Positions 43,064 to 52,291 are shown, counted from the first letter of the stretch. The stretch is 64,000 bases of DNA from Actinophytocola xinjiangensis (GCF_001921215.1 NZ_MSIF01000005.1:1-64000), one strand, 5' to 3'. The notes: generated by a model not told the origin, from the sequence alone. Made by a program: numbers and translations.

Positions 43064-43258
43064 TCAGTCGTCGTTCCACTCACGTTCGGCCTTCTCCCAC
43101 GCCTTCGTGCGTTCCCGTGCGATCTCCAGCGCCCGCGACGCGGTCTCCCGGTCAGGGTAGGGACCGAGCCGGTCCGCCGCCCGGCAGACGTCGCCGTGTT
43201 CGACCGTGCCGTGCTTGGTGCAGTAGTACCAACCGGGGTCCGGGTTGTTGTCGGCCAT
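43064..43258 (-). CDS. Conserved small protein (64 aa)
   Basis: A 64-residue acidic/charged protein of a type I recall as widespread and uncharacterised in actinomycetes: PGWYYCTKHGTVEHGDVC at the start (two Cys and two His that could bind metal), then DRLGPYPDRETASRALEIA and a charged C-terminal helix ending WNDD. ATG 43258 is the only suitable start. It lies between fgd and the secretion-type operon; co-transcription with either is possible. Confidence 0.75.
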   Translation of the reverse strand: MADNNPDPGWYYCTKHGTVEHGDVCRAADRLGPYPDRETASRALEIARERTKAWEKAEREWNDD

Positions 43259-43274
43259 ACGAAAAGCCTAGGCG

Positions 43275-43742
43275 CTAACTCCAGGCCTGCTGGGTGGGAA
43301 ATCCACGCGGCGGGGTGTCCTGGTTGGCGTTGCGGTGCTGGGAGGGGATCGGGTCGGGGCAGGACACCAGCACCTCGGTCTGCTCGGGGTCGGCGATGCG
43401 CCGCCCGGACCGCTCCCGGTACACGACCTCACCGTCGGTGTCGATCTCCACCAGGTAGCCGACCTCGGCCAGCTGGTCCTCGTCCAGGTTCACCAGGCGT
43501 TCGCGGCGCGACGGGACCACCCGGTACTCCGGCCAGCTCAGGTGCGCGTAGGTCTGGTGGAACTCGGCCAGGATCTGGGCCATGGCCTGCTGCCAGGGCA
43601 GCGGCATCGCCTCGACCAGCGACCTGGGCAGCACCACGTACCCGTCCTGCACCCCCGGGTGCGGCGCGGTCAGGTAGTCGCGCACCGGCGTGCCGGACGC
43701 GGGGGCTGACAGGTGGGGCTGGATCGGCTCGGGCGTGTACAT
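43275..43742 (-). CDS. Uncharacterised protein of the secretion-like operon (155 aa)
   Basis: A 155-residue soluble protein I do not recognise. It has a Pro-rich N-terminus (MYTPEPIQPHLSAPASG), a central region with LPRSLVEAMPLPWQQAMAQILAEFHQTYAHL and REERLVNLDEDQLAEVGYLVE-like charged sequence (SRRERLVNLDEDQLAEVGY), and a polar tail. It follows the NlpC/P60 gene by 18 bases on the same strand, so it is probably the last or second-last gene of that operon. No domain is evident. Confidence 0.65.
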   Translation of the reverse strand: MYTPEPIQPHLSAPASGTPVRDYLTAPHPGVQDGYVVLPRSLVEAMPLPWQQAMAQILAEFHQTYAHLSWPEYRVVPSRRERLVNLDEDQLAEVGYLVEIDTDGEVVYRERSGRRIADPEQTEVLVSCPDPIPSQHRNANQDTPPRGFPTQQAWS

Positions 43743-43760
43743 CGGACGACCCCCTCAGTT

Positions 43761-44762
43761 CTAGACGCCCGGCCGCACGGCCTGGGCCACCAACTCGGCT
43801 TCCCCCCACTCGACAGGCCGGATGTGCACCGGCACGCCGTCCTGCTGTGCTTCCACGATCTTGCCGTCCCCCAGATACATCGCGACGTGGTGGATGGTGG
43901 CCGGGTCGTTCTCGTCGTAGGCCCAGAACAGCAGGTCACCCGGCTGGGCCTGCTCGACCGGCAGCATCGCGCCCGCCCGGTACTGCTGGCGCGACACCCT
44001 CGGCAGGGTGATCCCGGCGTCGCGGTAGGCCTGCAGCATCAGGCTCGAACAGTCGAAGGAGTTCTGGTGGGTGGTCAGCGCCCCCCACTGGTAGGGCTTG
44101 CCCTGCTGGGACAGGGCGAAGTTGATGGCGTCGCCGGCCTGTTTGCTCGGCGGCACCAGCGCCCCGGTGCCCTGGCCGCAGCCGGTCGGGTCGGCCACCA
44201 GGCCGACGTTGCCGATCAGGTGGGCGGCCATCGGCTCCCACTGGTGGTACCGGTCGGGGAACGCCGAGCGCTCCACGTCCTGCGCCGACTCACCGGGCCG
44301 CTGCTGCTCCCAGTTGGGCACCTCGACCAGCACGTCGTAGAACTTGTTGATCGCGTAGGTGGGGTCGATGACCTCGGCCGGGGAGCCCCAGCCCATCGAC
44401 GGGCGCATCTGGAAGATGCCCAGCGAGTCGCGGTCGCCGTAGTTCAGCGGGCGCAGACCGGACTCGGTCATGCCGGCCTGGATGGCGACCTGCCACGCCC
44501 GGGGCGGCAGCTGGCGTTCCTTGCCGATCTGGATGATCTGGGCGACGACGGCGCGCTGCGGTTCCTCCAGGTTCGCCGCGTCGTCGGCGCCGCTGCCGGC
44601 CGGGCCGGAGGTGATCGGGCCGAGCGCGGCGTTGCACGGCAGCGTGGTGGCGCGGGCCTGGGCGCGCTGCTGGTCGTCGTTGACGACGGTGGTCACCGCG
44701 GCGATCGTGATCGCGGCGATCGAGGCCAGCACGATCAGGCCGGCCACCAGGGCGGTCTTCAC
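43761..44762 (-). CDS. NlpC/P60 cell-wall hydrolase with N-terminal transglycosylase-like region
   Basis: A 333-residue envelope protein. One N-terminal membrane segment (ALVAGLIVLASIAAITIAAV) would anchor or export it. Residues about 75-190 resemble a lytic-transglycosylase-like region (AIQAGMTESGLRPLNYGDRD, IFQMRPSMGWG). Residues 210-333 are an NlpC/P60 (C40) peptidase: Cys in NSFDCSSLMLQAY, GDLLFW, and His in HHVAMYLG. Such two-activity wall hydrolases open peptidoglycan for conjugation machines. The GTG start lies one base after the previous stop, with GGAGG 9 bases upstream. Confidence 0.88.
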   Translation of the reverse strand: MKTALVAGLIVLASIAAITIAAVTTVVNDDQQRAQARATTLPCNAALGPITSGPAGSGADDAANLEEPQRAVVAQIIQIGKERQLPPRAWQVAIQAGMTESGLRPLNYGDRDSLGIFQMRPSMGWGSPAEVIDPTYAINKFYDVLVEVPNWEQQRPGESAQDVERSAFPDRYHQWEPMAAHLIGNVGLVADPTGCGQGTGALVPPSKQAGDAINFALSQQGKPYQWGALTTHQNSFDCSSLMLQAYRDAGITLPRVSRQQYRAGAMLPVEQAQPGDLLFWAYDENDPATIHHVAMYLGDGKIVEAQQDGVPVHIRPVEWGEAELVAQAVRPGV

Positions 44763-44763
44763 C

Positions 44764-45384
44764 TCAGGTCACCTCCTCGTAGGAGGTGACGCGCCAGCCG
44801 TCGGGCGTGGAGATCAGCGTGATCGACAGGGTCGCGCCGTCGGTGGGCAGGGTGACGGTCAGCGAGTTGGTGAACGACTCGGTCGCCTCCGCCGGGCCGG
44901 TGACCTCGGTCGACGGCACGTTCTGCGGGTCGACCGTCGCCAGCTCGACCATGTACTCGGGGTCGGTGAACGGCTCCAGCCCGGCCAGCCACGCCTCCGA
45001 GGTGGTGTCCTCGGAGTGGTCGACCCAGGCCCGCGCCCACTGCTCGGCGACGTCCAGGGCCGCCGGCTCCGGCTCCGCCGAGGACGGGCGCTGGGGCGGC
45101 GACGGGATCCTGGTCGGCAGCGACGTGCTGGCCGGCGCGCCGGTCGTCGCGGCCGGGGCGTCCGGACCGCCGGCGGCGTCGGTGGTGGCCGGCCCGCTGG
45201 TCTCGGCGGCCGCGCCGGGGTCGTTGTCCTCGGAGCCGGTCAGCTGGGGGACGACGACGCTGATCGCGATGACCAGGACGCCGAGCACGACCAGCAGCAC
45301 CACCAGGTGGGTCGGCGAGCGCATCGGCCAACCCCAGAGCTTGCGGTACACCGCGGCACGGCCGCGGTTGGTGCGGATCGGCAT
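44764..45384 (-). CDS. Single-span envelope protein of the secretion-like operon (VirB8/TcpC-like position)
   Basis: A 206-residue protein with a basic cytoplasmic N-terminus, one transmembrane helix (LVVLLVVLGVLVIAISVVV, residues about 27-45), an Ala/Pro/Thr-rich linker to about 105 and a compact C-terminal domain (ALDVAEQWARAWVDHSEDT ... TPDGWRVTSYEE) that could have an NTF2-like fold. Topology and operon place recall VirB8/TcpC proteins, but sequence similarity is not evident to me. One base separates it from each neighbour's reading frame. Confidence 0.7.
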   Translation of the reverse strand: MPIRTNRGRAAVYRKLWGWPMRSPTHLVVLLVVLGVLVIAISVVVPQLTGSEDNDPGAAAETSGPATTDAAGGPDAPAATTGAPASTSLPTRIPSPPQRPSSAEPEPAALDVAEQWARAWVDHSEDTTSEAWLAGLEPFTDPEYMVELATVDPQNVPSTEVTGPAEATESFTNSLTVTLPTDGATLSITLISTPDGWRVTSYEEVT

Positions 45385-45385
45385 G

Positions 45386-47458
45386 TCATCTCACCACCGC
45401 GTCGGTGTCGCGCGGTCCGTCGCGCAGCGGCATCGGCCGGGGGGCGCGCCGGGGCGCGGGTTCACGTACCTCCAGCCCACGCGACGGCCGGTACACCACG
45501 TGCACCGGCCGGCCGGCGACCATCTCCACGTCGGCGGGCCGTGGCTGCTGGCGCGGCGGGGTGACCGGCACGCTCTCGTAGCGGCCCTCGCTGCGGCGGC
45601 TGCCGACCTGGGAGGGCACCACGACCGCGTCCTCGCCGTACTCCCAGCCCCGGTCCCAGCCCCGGTCGGTGACGGTCGCGGTGTCCACGACCCGGCTGGC
45701 CCGCCCGCCGATGGCCGCCGGGCCGCCGCGCCCGTACGGGCCGGACGCCAGGGTGGCGTCGACGTCGCCGCGCGCGGCGGGCAGTGCCCGGCCGCCCCGG
45801 GACGCCTCGACGCCGCGCCGACCGTCCAGCCGCTGCGCGGTCGCCATGATCGGGCCGGCGGCCTCCGGGCGGGGGCGGCCGATCCGGCCGCTGGTGGTCA
45901 GGGTGTCGCCGGCGAGTTCCTCGTCGCGCAGCTGGTCCCAGAACTCGTCCTGCGGGCCGCGCTGGTTCTGCTGGCCCTTGCGGCGGCGGAACCGGGAGAA
46001 GATCCCGCCGGGTGTCGGCATCGACGCGCCGGCCACGCCGACCGACAGCTCGACCATCTGCCACATGCGCTTCATCGGCCGGCCGACGATCATGAACACC
46101 AGCGTGACGATGCCGGCCAGCAGCATCTGGGTGAGCATCGTCAGGCCCACGTCCGGGCTGAAGATCATCTGCAGGAACTTGAAGTGGATACCGGCCAGCA
46201 CGGCCAGGATCAGCACGTTCAGCACGACCGCGCCGACCGCGCGGCCGACCTTGCGCAGGATGTCGTGGTGCAGCAGCGCCACCAGGCCGATCACCGGCGC
46301 GGCCAGGGTGAAGATCCGCAGCAGCAGCTGGGCCAGCAGCACCGCCAGCTTGGCCATGAACTGGAAGAACGAGTACACCAGCGACTGGAAGAACGCCAGG
46401 AACCCGGCGCCGGTGCGGCTGCCCTCGGTGCCGGTGAAGTAGCCCTGGGAGGCGCCGAGCTCGTTGTAGATCCGCTGGTACTCGGCGCGCTTGGCGGCCT
46501 CCGCCTCGTCGCTGGAGTCGTTGCCGGCGACCATGTCGTCGCGGGTCCAGGCCTGGGCGGCGAGCAGCTGGCGGCCGAACTCGGTGGCGTCCGGGTCGTC
46601 GGGTTGGCCGAACTCGCCGCGCAGCCAGTTCTCGTAGACGACCCGGGTGTGCAGCTCGTTGGGCAGCACGTGTTGCTGCACGTCGTCGCGGTTGGGGTCC
46701 TCGAACCCGCTCTGGATGCCGGTGGTGGTGTCCACGATCAGCTTGTCGACCGCGTCGTAGTTGTTCACCAGCACCAGCGTCGAGGCGGCCAGCCACATGC
46801 CGCCCAGCGCCCACAGCCCGCGCCGGCTGACCGTGGCGAGGTCACCGCGCCAGATCTGGCGGAACATCAACACCGCCAGAATGATCATGAAGAGGCTGAA
46901 CAGCTGCATGTAGACGTTGTCGAACACGGCGTTGGCCGCGTCGCCGATCTGCTGGTTCAGCCCGCCGAGCACGCCGCCCTCGCTCAGCGTGTAGTGCAGC
47001 GAGTTGGTGGCCGCCACGATGTTCTTGCCGATGTTGAACAGCTGGTTGCCGACCCAGGTGTCGATCGTGGTGCTCGGGTTGGACAGCGACAGCGGCTGCT
47101 GGCAGTTCGGGTCGTACTCGTGCCACACCATGCCGGCGTAGCCGTAGTCCCGGTACGGGCTGTTCGGGAACTTCTCGTCGGTGTAGGGCACCGGGTTGTC
47201 CGGCTCGAAGCGCAGACCGTTGCCCTGCGGCGGGTCGATCGCCCCCGCCATGCCGGCGCCGGGCCGCTCCGGGAACGGCGCGCAGCTGGTGTCGGGCTCC
47301 TGGGCCATGGCCGGCGAGCCGATCAGCGTCCACCCGCAGACGATCGCGATCACCACGGCGAGCGACGCGACCTTCCCGGACCGGTGAGTGGAACTCTTCC
47401 CTCGGCGCCGTGCGATGACGATCAGCACGGCGGCAACCACCACCAGGAAAGTGATCAT
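45386..47458 (-). CDS. Large polytopic membrane protein of the secretion-like operon (VirB6/TrbL-like position)
   Basis: A 690-residue membrane protein. An N-terminal helix (ITFLVVVAAVLIVIA) and a second (VASLAVVIAIVCGWTLIG, ending PAMAQ) precede an extracytoplasmic region with paired Cys (DTSCAPFP, DPNCQQP). Six or more helices then lie between about 185 and 460 (for example LFSLFMIILAVLMFRQIW and FFQFMAKLAVLLAQLLLRIF). A long basic, Arg/Pro-rich cytoplasmic tail fills 480-690. This layout matches VirB6/TrbL-type channel proteins of conjugation systems. ATG 47458 overlaps the ATPase gene end by four bases. Confidence 0.75.
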   Translation of the reverse strand: MITFLVVVAAVLIVIARRRGKSSTHRSGKVASLAVVIAIVCGWTLIGSPAMAQEPDTSCAPFPERPGAGMAGAIDPPQGNGLRFEPDNPVPYTDEKFPNSPYRDYGYAGMVWHEYDPNCQQPLSLSNPSTTIDTWVGNQLFNIGKNIVAATNSLHYTLSEGGVLGGLNQQIGDAANAVFDNVYMQLFSLFMIILAVLMFRQIWRGDLATVSRRGLWALGGMWLAASTLVLVNNYDAVDKLIVDTTTGIQSGFEDPNRDDVQQHVLPNELHTRVVYENWLRGEFGQPDDPDATEFGRQLLAAQAWTRDDMVAGNDSSDEAEAAKRAEYQRIYNELGASQGYFTGTEGSRTGAGFLAFFQSLVYSFFQFMAKLAVLLAQLLLRIFTLAAPVIGLVALLHHDILRKVGRAVGAVVLNVLILAVLAGIHFKFLQMIFSPDVGLTMLTQMLLAGIVTLVFMIVGRPMKRMWQMVELSVGVAGASMPTPGGIFSRFRRRKGQQNQRGPQDEFWDQLRDEELAGDTLTTSGRIGRPRPEAAGPIMATAQRLDGRRGVEASRGGRALPAARGDVDATLASGPYGRGGPAAIGGRASRVVDTATVTDRGWDRGWEYGEDAVVVPSQVGSRRSEGRYESVPVTPPRQQPRPADVEMVAGRPVHVVYRPSRGLEVREPAPRRAPRPMPLRDGPRDTDAVVR

Positions 47459-50400
47459 GCCGCGTCGACCCGCCCCCGTTTGCCTGCCTTGGCACTGCCA
47501 CCGTCCGGACTGGTGCCGCCACCACCGGAACCGTTGCCGCGCTGGTCCACCGGGGGACGCGGGCTCGGTCGCGGGGGCTCACCGTTGGGTGCGATCTCGC
47601 CGCCCATGGCCTCCTCGGTGAGGCCCAGCTCATGGTCGGCCGCCAGCTCGAAGTCCTCGTCCTCGGCCGGGCCGGACAGGCCCCGGGACTCGTCGTCCAC
47701 GCTGCCGTCGGTCGGCGGACCGTCGGCGTCGTCCGGGTCGGGCAGCGAGGGGGCGTGCTGGTCGGGGGACAGCACCGCGCCGGCCGCGCCCTCGCGCAAC
47801 GCGTCCGGGGTGGTGTCCAGCGCGCCACGCACGTGATCCAGGTGCCCGCCGGACAGGTCGATCCGGATCCGCTCGACCCCGCCGGCACCGTCACCGAAGA
47901 CGAACTGGCGGGGCGAGGTGTCCCGCTCGGTGTCGCGGTGCGCGCCGGGCCGGCGGCCCAGGCTCGCGATGACCTGCTCGTAGCCGGCGCCGACCGCGAC
48001 CTTGAGCAGCCGCAGCGCGTCGGCCTGCGCCTGCTCGTCGTCCAGCCGCCCGACGAACACCGAGTCGAGCAGGGTGACGAAACCCTGGATGCGCAGGAAG
48101 TCCGCCGGGATCTGCGAGGACAGCAACACCCGGACGTTCCACTTGCGGGAGTCACGGGCGAAGCGGTTCATCAGCACCCGGCCGGTCGGCACCTCCGACA
48201 GGAAGAACGCCTCGTCGATCCAGACGCCCTTGCGCAGGTCCTTGGGCCGCTCGTAGATCGACCGCTGGGTCAGCCACGCCGCCAGGTTCAGCATCTCCAC
48301 GCCCAGGGACTCGGCGTCGGTCCAGTGCTCGCGGCCCACACCGTCCTTGGGCAGGGTCAGCCCGGCCATGGTGAGCACCGTCAGCCGGTCGTCGCGGGTC
48401 TCGTTGTACGGGTCGGCGTCCTGCTCGGGGATGAGCAGCTGCATCCGCTCGCGCATCTCGTCGAGGAAGTCGGCGACCACCACCGCGTGCTCGTGGTGCT
48501 CGGAGGCGTCGCGGCGCAGCGCCTCGAACACCAGGCTCGGGTCGGCGTCCTGCCGCCCGCCGACCATCCGCACCGCCCGCAGCAGCACGATCCTGGTCTG
48601 CGGCATCCGGGCCACGTCGTAGGGCAGCAGCCCGGTCAGCACGTCGAGCACCAGCCGGCGGCGGGTCGCGGCGGCCAGCGCCTTCTCCCGGCGCCACGAC
48701 CGCTCCGGGTCGTCCTCGTCGACGAAGTGGTCGAAGTGCGGCTCGGCCACCACCCGGTACGGGTTGAGGATCCCCGGTTCGGCGTTGAGCAGGTTGATCG
48801 GCCGCGCGTAGGGCCGCAGCTCCGGCAGGTCACACAGCCGGGCCAGCGGGCCGGACGGGTCGAGCAGCGTCCAGTGCGCCCCCGACCGCAGCGTCTTGTA
48901 GACGACGCCGCCGCCGAGGAACGAGTTGTGCGTCGGAACGCATGTCCTCCCAGCGAGGTACATGTGATCCGCGTTGTCCACCTGGACGCAGCGCACCGGC
49001 ACTGACTCCACCGGCACAACCTCAGTAACGTACCGGTAACGGTTCGTGTCCCGGGTGGCCGGGTTGAGCCGAGAGAGTTTTCTGGTGAGCCGGAACACCT
49101 TGTCCGAGGTGGTGAACGAAACGATGTACATGGTGGACGTATGTGGGTGCCGTCCCCGCACCGCCTTCATGCGCCACCGAGGCTGGTAGCCAAGGCTCAG
49201 GGCAAGCTCGCGGAAACCACGCGCCAGGCGTTCGTTCGTCACGCCGAACTCGATTCCCCCGGTCGGCTTGCAGTAACCGTCCGTGTCGAGCAGACCCGCG
49301 AGAAGCGCGCGACGCTGGCTTTCGGAAGCGCGCAGGTAACTGAGCGGGATGTGCTTGTTGTTCAGCACACCGAGTTGTCGCAGACGTGACTGCACCGTTC
49401 CCGGCAGGCTGTAGTCCCGCTGCGACGGTCGGTACCGGCACTCCTGTCCAGTTGCCTCGATCTCATCGATGATCTCCTGGTCGAAGACCGTGATGGCGGC
49501 CCGGCAGGAGGTCCCGTCACCGAGCCACACCCCGAGTGTGTACGGCTCGATGAGCAATTCGGCTTCCGGTAGGTCGAACGTCGCCGCTACCGGAACCGCG
49601 TGGTTGAGTTGCTGGCCGTCCATGAGCGATGCGGCGATCTCAACGGTCGTGTGCACCGTCGGCTGCTGGCTGACCTCCAGTGAGATCTCCCCACGTCGCC
49701 AGTGCCCTCGGACGAAGCGCGAGTAGTAAGAGGTCCCGTCGCTACGGCCTGCCGGCGTACGCCGATAGGTCCACCTGGTCGTCGGCTCACCGCAGCCGCA
49801 GGCACAGCTACCCGGAGGTGGCACCGGGCCTGGGACCGTGGCCGCGGCCCGCCGCAGCCGTTCCGCGAGACGGTCCTGTGCCTCCCAGTCCTTCCTCGTA
49901 CGGGTCAACCACTGATGCTGCGCATCCGCGCGGATCACCGACCCGTCGGAGAACTTCACGTCGTAGCACGGACGGTCCAGCATGACGTCAGTGGCCGCGA
50001 CCACGCGAGTCGGCTTGCCGTCCATCCCCAGCAGATAGTCGCCCACCCGCACCTGCGCCATCGTGGTCCAGCCGGTCGGGGTGGGCAGCGGGGTATCCAG
50101 GGCGAGCGCCTTCCCCCCGCCCAAACCGGCGACCATGGCCGTCAGGCCGGAGCCGTCGCGGATCTCCTGGGCCATCCACGGGTCCCAGGCCACCGGGCGG
50201 CGGGTCGCCGTGCAGGTCTCGCCGAGCAGGATGCCGCGCCGGTCACCGACCTCGGCGGTCGCCGTCGGCACCGCCGCCGCGGCCCACACCACCGAGCCCC
50301 GGCGCAGGTAGGCGCTGGAGGCCAGCGGCTCGCCGGGGATGAACTCGCGGGCCAGCGCGTACTGCGCCTCCGGGTGTTCGATGGCCACCTTCGGCTTGTA

Positions 50401-51744
50401 CAGCTCCAGCAGCTGCTGGGCCATCCGCAGCGCGTCGCGCTCGGTCGGGCCGGACACCGCCAGCCGCCACCACGAGCGGACCCGGGTGGCGAGCGCGGTG
50501 AACCCCGAGGTCATCTCGTCGTCGATCTCCAGTACCCGGGAGGCCTGGCGGGCCAGCGACTGCGGCGGCTCCAGCTCGTGCTCGTCGGTGTAGTGCCTGA
50601 CCTGCGAGCGGACCTTGTTCATCTGCCGGGACAGCTCGCCCTGCACGTCCTCCGGCCGGCGCACGTAGATCCGCGCCGACCACTCGACGGACGCGGCGAG
50701 CCGGTCGGAGTGCTGCACCCACGGGTCGTCGATCTCGGGGATCTGCAACCCGTGCATCTGGCCGACGGTGAGCACCGCGACGTGGCGGGTCATGCCGGCG
50801 TTGGAGCCGGTGCGCCCGCGCACGGTGACCGTCGGCGAGTAGGGCTCCTGGTGGAAGTCGGCGGCGTCGGTGAACGAGGCCAGGTCCTCGGGCTCCCACG
50901 CCGCGCCCGGCACGGCCGGCAGGTTGCGCGGCGCCGGCAGACCCAGCGAGCACGACCGGTGCATCAGCCAGGACATCTCCTCGGCGGTGACCGGCCGGCC
51001 CTCCAGCCCGGCCGAGCCGACGACCTGGTCGAGGTGCTCGACCTCGGAGTCGATGGCCAGCAGTTCGGCGTCCACGGCCGTCGGGAAGATCCGGCGCAGC
51101 AGCGGCGCGGCCCGCTCGACGGCCCGGTCGACCATGTTGCGGGTCTGCACCTGAACGCCGAGGTAGACCTCCTTCTCGGCCATCGACCGGCCGAGAAGTT
51201 GTTGCTGTTCACCGATGAGGTAGTCGTCGAAGGACATCGCGCCCGGGGTGTCCGGCATCCGGTTGACCGCGTTGTGCACGTGCGCCTCGGCCCACATGCG
51301 GATCGGGTACGGCCGGGTGGTGACCCGCAGGTGCAGCCAGCGGCCGGCCAGTTCGGCGTACTGGCCGGCGATGGCGGCGATCAGGTCCTGGCGCTGCGAG
51401 TCGGAGCGGAACGACCAGCGCTGCGGCGAGAGCCGGTACCAGGCGAACACGTCGTGGCCGTTGCGCAGCAGGTGCCCGTCGATGCTGCGGGCGGCGATCG
51501 AGGGCGTGTAGGTGGGAATGGAGGACTCCCCTGGCAGGCGCCGGTTGCGTTTCCCGCCTCGGCCGGGGGCGACCGCCGGCCGGTACTGCGCCTGGTAGGC
51601 GGGGTCGGGCCGCAGCGGTTCGCGGACGGTCGGGGCGTCGGGGGCGGAGTGCCGGCCGTGCGGCCGTGGCCGGGGACCCGGTTGCGGGTAGGGCGTTGGC
51701 CGCTGGTCAGGAGCGGGTTTGCCTCGACGTCCGAACACCGCCAC
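47455..51744 (-). CDS. VirB4/TraE-like conjugation ATPase interrupted by an intein
   Basis: A 1429-residue reading frame coding for an ATPase of about 1034 residues plus a 395-residue intein. The N-terminal 60 residues are Pro/Arg-rich and disordered. Residues 70-530 form the VirB4-type N-terminal domain. The P-loop AGLGGGK (to residue 545) is continued by SFLGGG after residue 940. Walker B (GVWIDEAFF) is near residue 1172. The C-terminal 110 residues are acidic and low complexity. VirB4 proteins power type IV secretion. Without splicing the ATP site would be broken, so splicing is needed for activity. The start lies inside the preceding gene (38-base overlap). Confidence 0.88.
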   Translation of the reverse strand: MAVFGRRGKPAPDQRPTPYPQPGPRPRPHGRHSAPDAPTVREPLRPDPAYQAQYRPAVAPGRGGKRNRRLPGESSIPTYTPSIAARSIDGHLLRNGHDVFAWYRLSPQRWSFRSDSQRQDLIAAIAGQYAELAGRWLHLRVTTRPYPIRMWAEAHVHNAVNRMPDTPGAMSFDDYLIGEQQQLLGRSMAEKEVYLGVQVQTRNMVDRAVERAAPLLRRIFPTAVDAELLAIDSEVEHLDQVVGSAGLEGRPVTAEEMSWLMHRSCSLGLPAPRNLPAVPGAAWEPEDLASFTDAADFHQEPYSPTVTVRGRTGSNAGMTRHVAVLTVGQMHGLQIPEIDDPWVQHSDRLAASVEWSARIYVRRPEDVQGELSRQMNKVRSQVRHYTDEHELEPPQSLARQASRVLEIDDEMTSGFTALATRVRSWWRLAVSGPTERDALRMAQQLLELYKPKVAIEHPEAQYALAREFIPGEPLASSAYLRRGSVVWAAAAVPTATAEVGDRRGILLGETCTATRRPVAWDPWMAQEIRDGSGLTAMVAGLGGGKALALDTPLPTPTGWTTMAQVRVGDYLLGMDGKPTRVVAATDVMLDRPCYDVKFSDGSVIRADAQHQWLTRTRKDWEAQDRLAERLRRAAATVPGPVPPPGSCACGCGEPTTRWTYRRTPAGRSDGTSYYSRFVRGHWRRGEISLEVSQQPTVHTTVEIAASLMDGQQLNHAVPVAATFDLPEAELLIEPYTLGVWLGDGTSCRAAITVFDQEIIDEIEATGQECRYRPSQRDYSLPGTVQSRLRQLGVLNNKHIPLSYLRASESQRRALLAGLLDTDGYCKPTGGIEFGVTNERLARGFRELALSLGYQPRWRMKAVRGRHPHTSTMYIVSFTTSDKVFRLTRKLSRLNPATRDTNRYRYVTEVVPVESVPVRCVQVDNADHMYLAGRTCVPTHNSFLGGGVVYKTLRSGAHWTLLDPSGPLARLCDLPELRPYARPINLLNAEPGILNPYRVVAEPHFDHFVDEDDPERSWRREKALAAATRRRLVLDVLTGLLPYDVARMPQTRIVLLRAVRMVGGRQDADPSLVFEALRRDASEHHEHAVVVADFLDEMRERMQLLIPEQDADPYNETRDDRLTVLTMAGLTLPKDGVGREHWTDAESLGVEMLNLAAWLTQRSIYERPKDLRKGVWIDEAFFLSEVPTGRVLMNRFARDSRKWNVRVLLSSQIPADFLRIQGFVTLLDSVFVGRLDDEQAQADALRLLKVAVGAGYEQVIASLGRRPGAHRDTERDTSPRQFVFGDGAGGVERIRIDLSGGHLDHVRGALDTTPDALREGAAGAVLSPDQHAPSLPDPDDADGPPTDGSVDDESRGLSGPAEDEDFELAADHELGLTEEAMGGEIAPNGEPPRPSPRPPVDQRGNGSGGGGTSPDGGSAKAGKRGRVDAA
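48925..50109 (-). other. Intein with LAGLIDADG endonuclease, class 3 type, in the P-loop
   Basis: 395 residues (ATPase residues 546-940). Block A: ALALDTPLPTPTGW, starting with Ala, not Cys or Ser. Block B: ADAQHQW with His65 and Trp67. Block F: PVRCVQVDNADHMYLAG with Cys374. Block G: VPTHN followed by extein Ser, with Thr393, His394 and Asn395. Trp, Cys and Thr at these places are the signature of class 3 inteins, which splice through the block F Cys. Two LAGLIDADG-type helices (LGVWLGDGT near 192 and LLAGLLDTDG near 269) indicate a homing endonuclease. A Cys cluster (CACGCGEP, residues 102-109) lies between. Insertion is exactly between Lys and Ser of Walker A. Confidence 0.92.
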
Positions 51745-52291
51745 CCCTCCTGTTCCGGGCCGGGCGCGGGGCCGGTCGGCCGCGCCTGCTGCTGTCCTTG
51801 CCTACTGGTTGACGGTCCACCCGCCGATTCGGTTGTCGACCTTGGTCACCGCGTTGCCGTCGGGACCGTTGGGCTCGGCGTTGACGTTCGCGTTCCCGCT
51901 GGTCCCGGGGGCGGCGTTCTCGTTGCTTCGGGCGGGGACGTTCGCCGCGGACCCGGACGCGGGTGGCGCTGGCCGCGCCGCCGGCGCCGCCGGTCTCCTC
52001 GCGGGGCGAGGTCAGCTCGTGCACCCACATCGCGGTGACCGAACCCAGCGGCCGTTCGTGGCTGATGCGTGAACAGATGAGCCTGGTCAGGGCGATGGTG
52101 ATGACCATTCCCCAGGCGATCGACCAGAACAGGGAAATACCGATCCGCCGTTCGATCGTGAGCACGACGAGGAAAACCACGACACCGACGCCCCACGCCA
52201 CGTATCGGGCGCGCCACGGCATCGTGGCTCTCGGCGGACCGAGCCAGACCGCATCGACGCGGTACACCTCGTCGTCAGTACGAATGCGCAC
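51707..52291 (-). CDS. TcpE/PrgI-like membrane protein of the secretion-like operon
   Basis: A 194-residue protein with two adjacent transmembrane helices (YVAWGVGVVVFLVVLTIE and ISLFWSIAWGMVITIALTRLI, about 30-75), a short conserved-looking segment (SHERPLGSVTAMWVHELTSPRE) and a long, very basic, Arg-rich C-terminal tail of about 80 residues. The two-helix layout just before the VirB4-like gene is that of PrgI/TcpE proteins of Gram-positive conjugation systems. The tail overlaps the ATPase start by 38 bases, so the last dozen residues are constrained by two frames. ATG or GTG at 52291. Confidence 0.72.
   Translation of the reverse strand: MRIRTDDEVYRVDAVWLGPPRATMPWRARYVAWGVGVVVFLVVLTIERRIGISLFWSIAWGMVITIALTRLICSRISHERPLGSVTAMWVHELTSPREETGGAGGAASATRVRVRGERPRPKQRERRPRDQRERERQRRAQRSRRQRGDQGRQPNRRVDRQPVGKDSSRRGRPAPRPARNRRGGGVRTSRQTRS

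Noticed and set aside
44786-47836. 1016-residue plus-strand frame over the secretion-like operon
   Set aside because: Spans several well-formed minus-strand genes joined by one-base gaps and overlaps; no domain on the plus strand.
48925-50109. Frameshift or separate gene inside the VirB4-like ATPase
   Set aside because: The frame is continuous and the segment has intein blocks A, B, F and G with exact P-loop boundaries, so it is an intein and not an assembly error or inserted gene.
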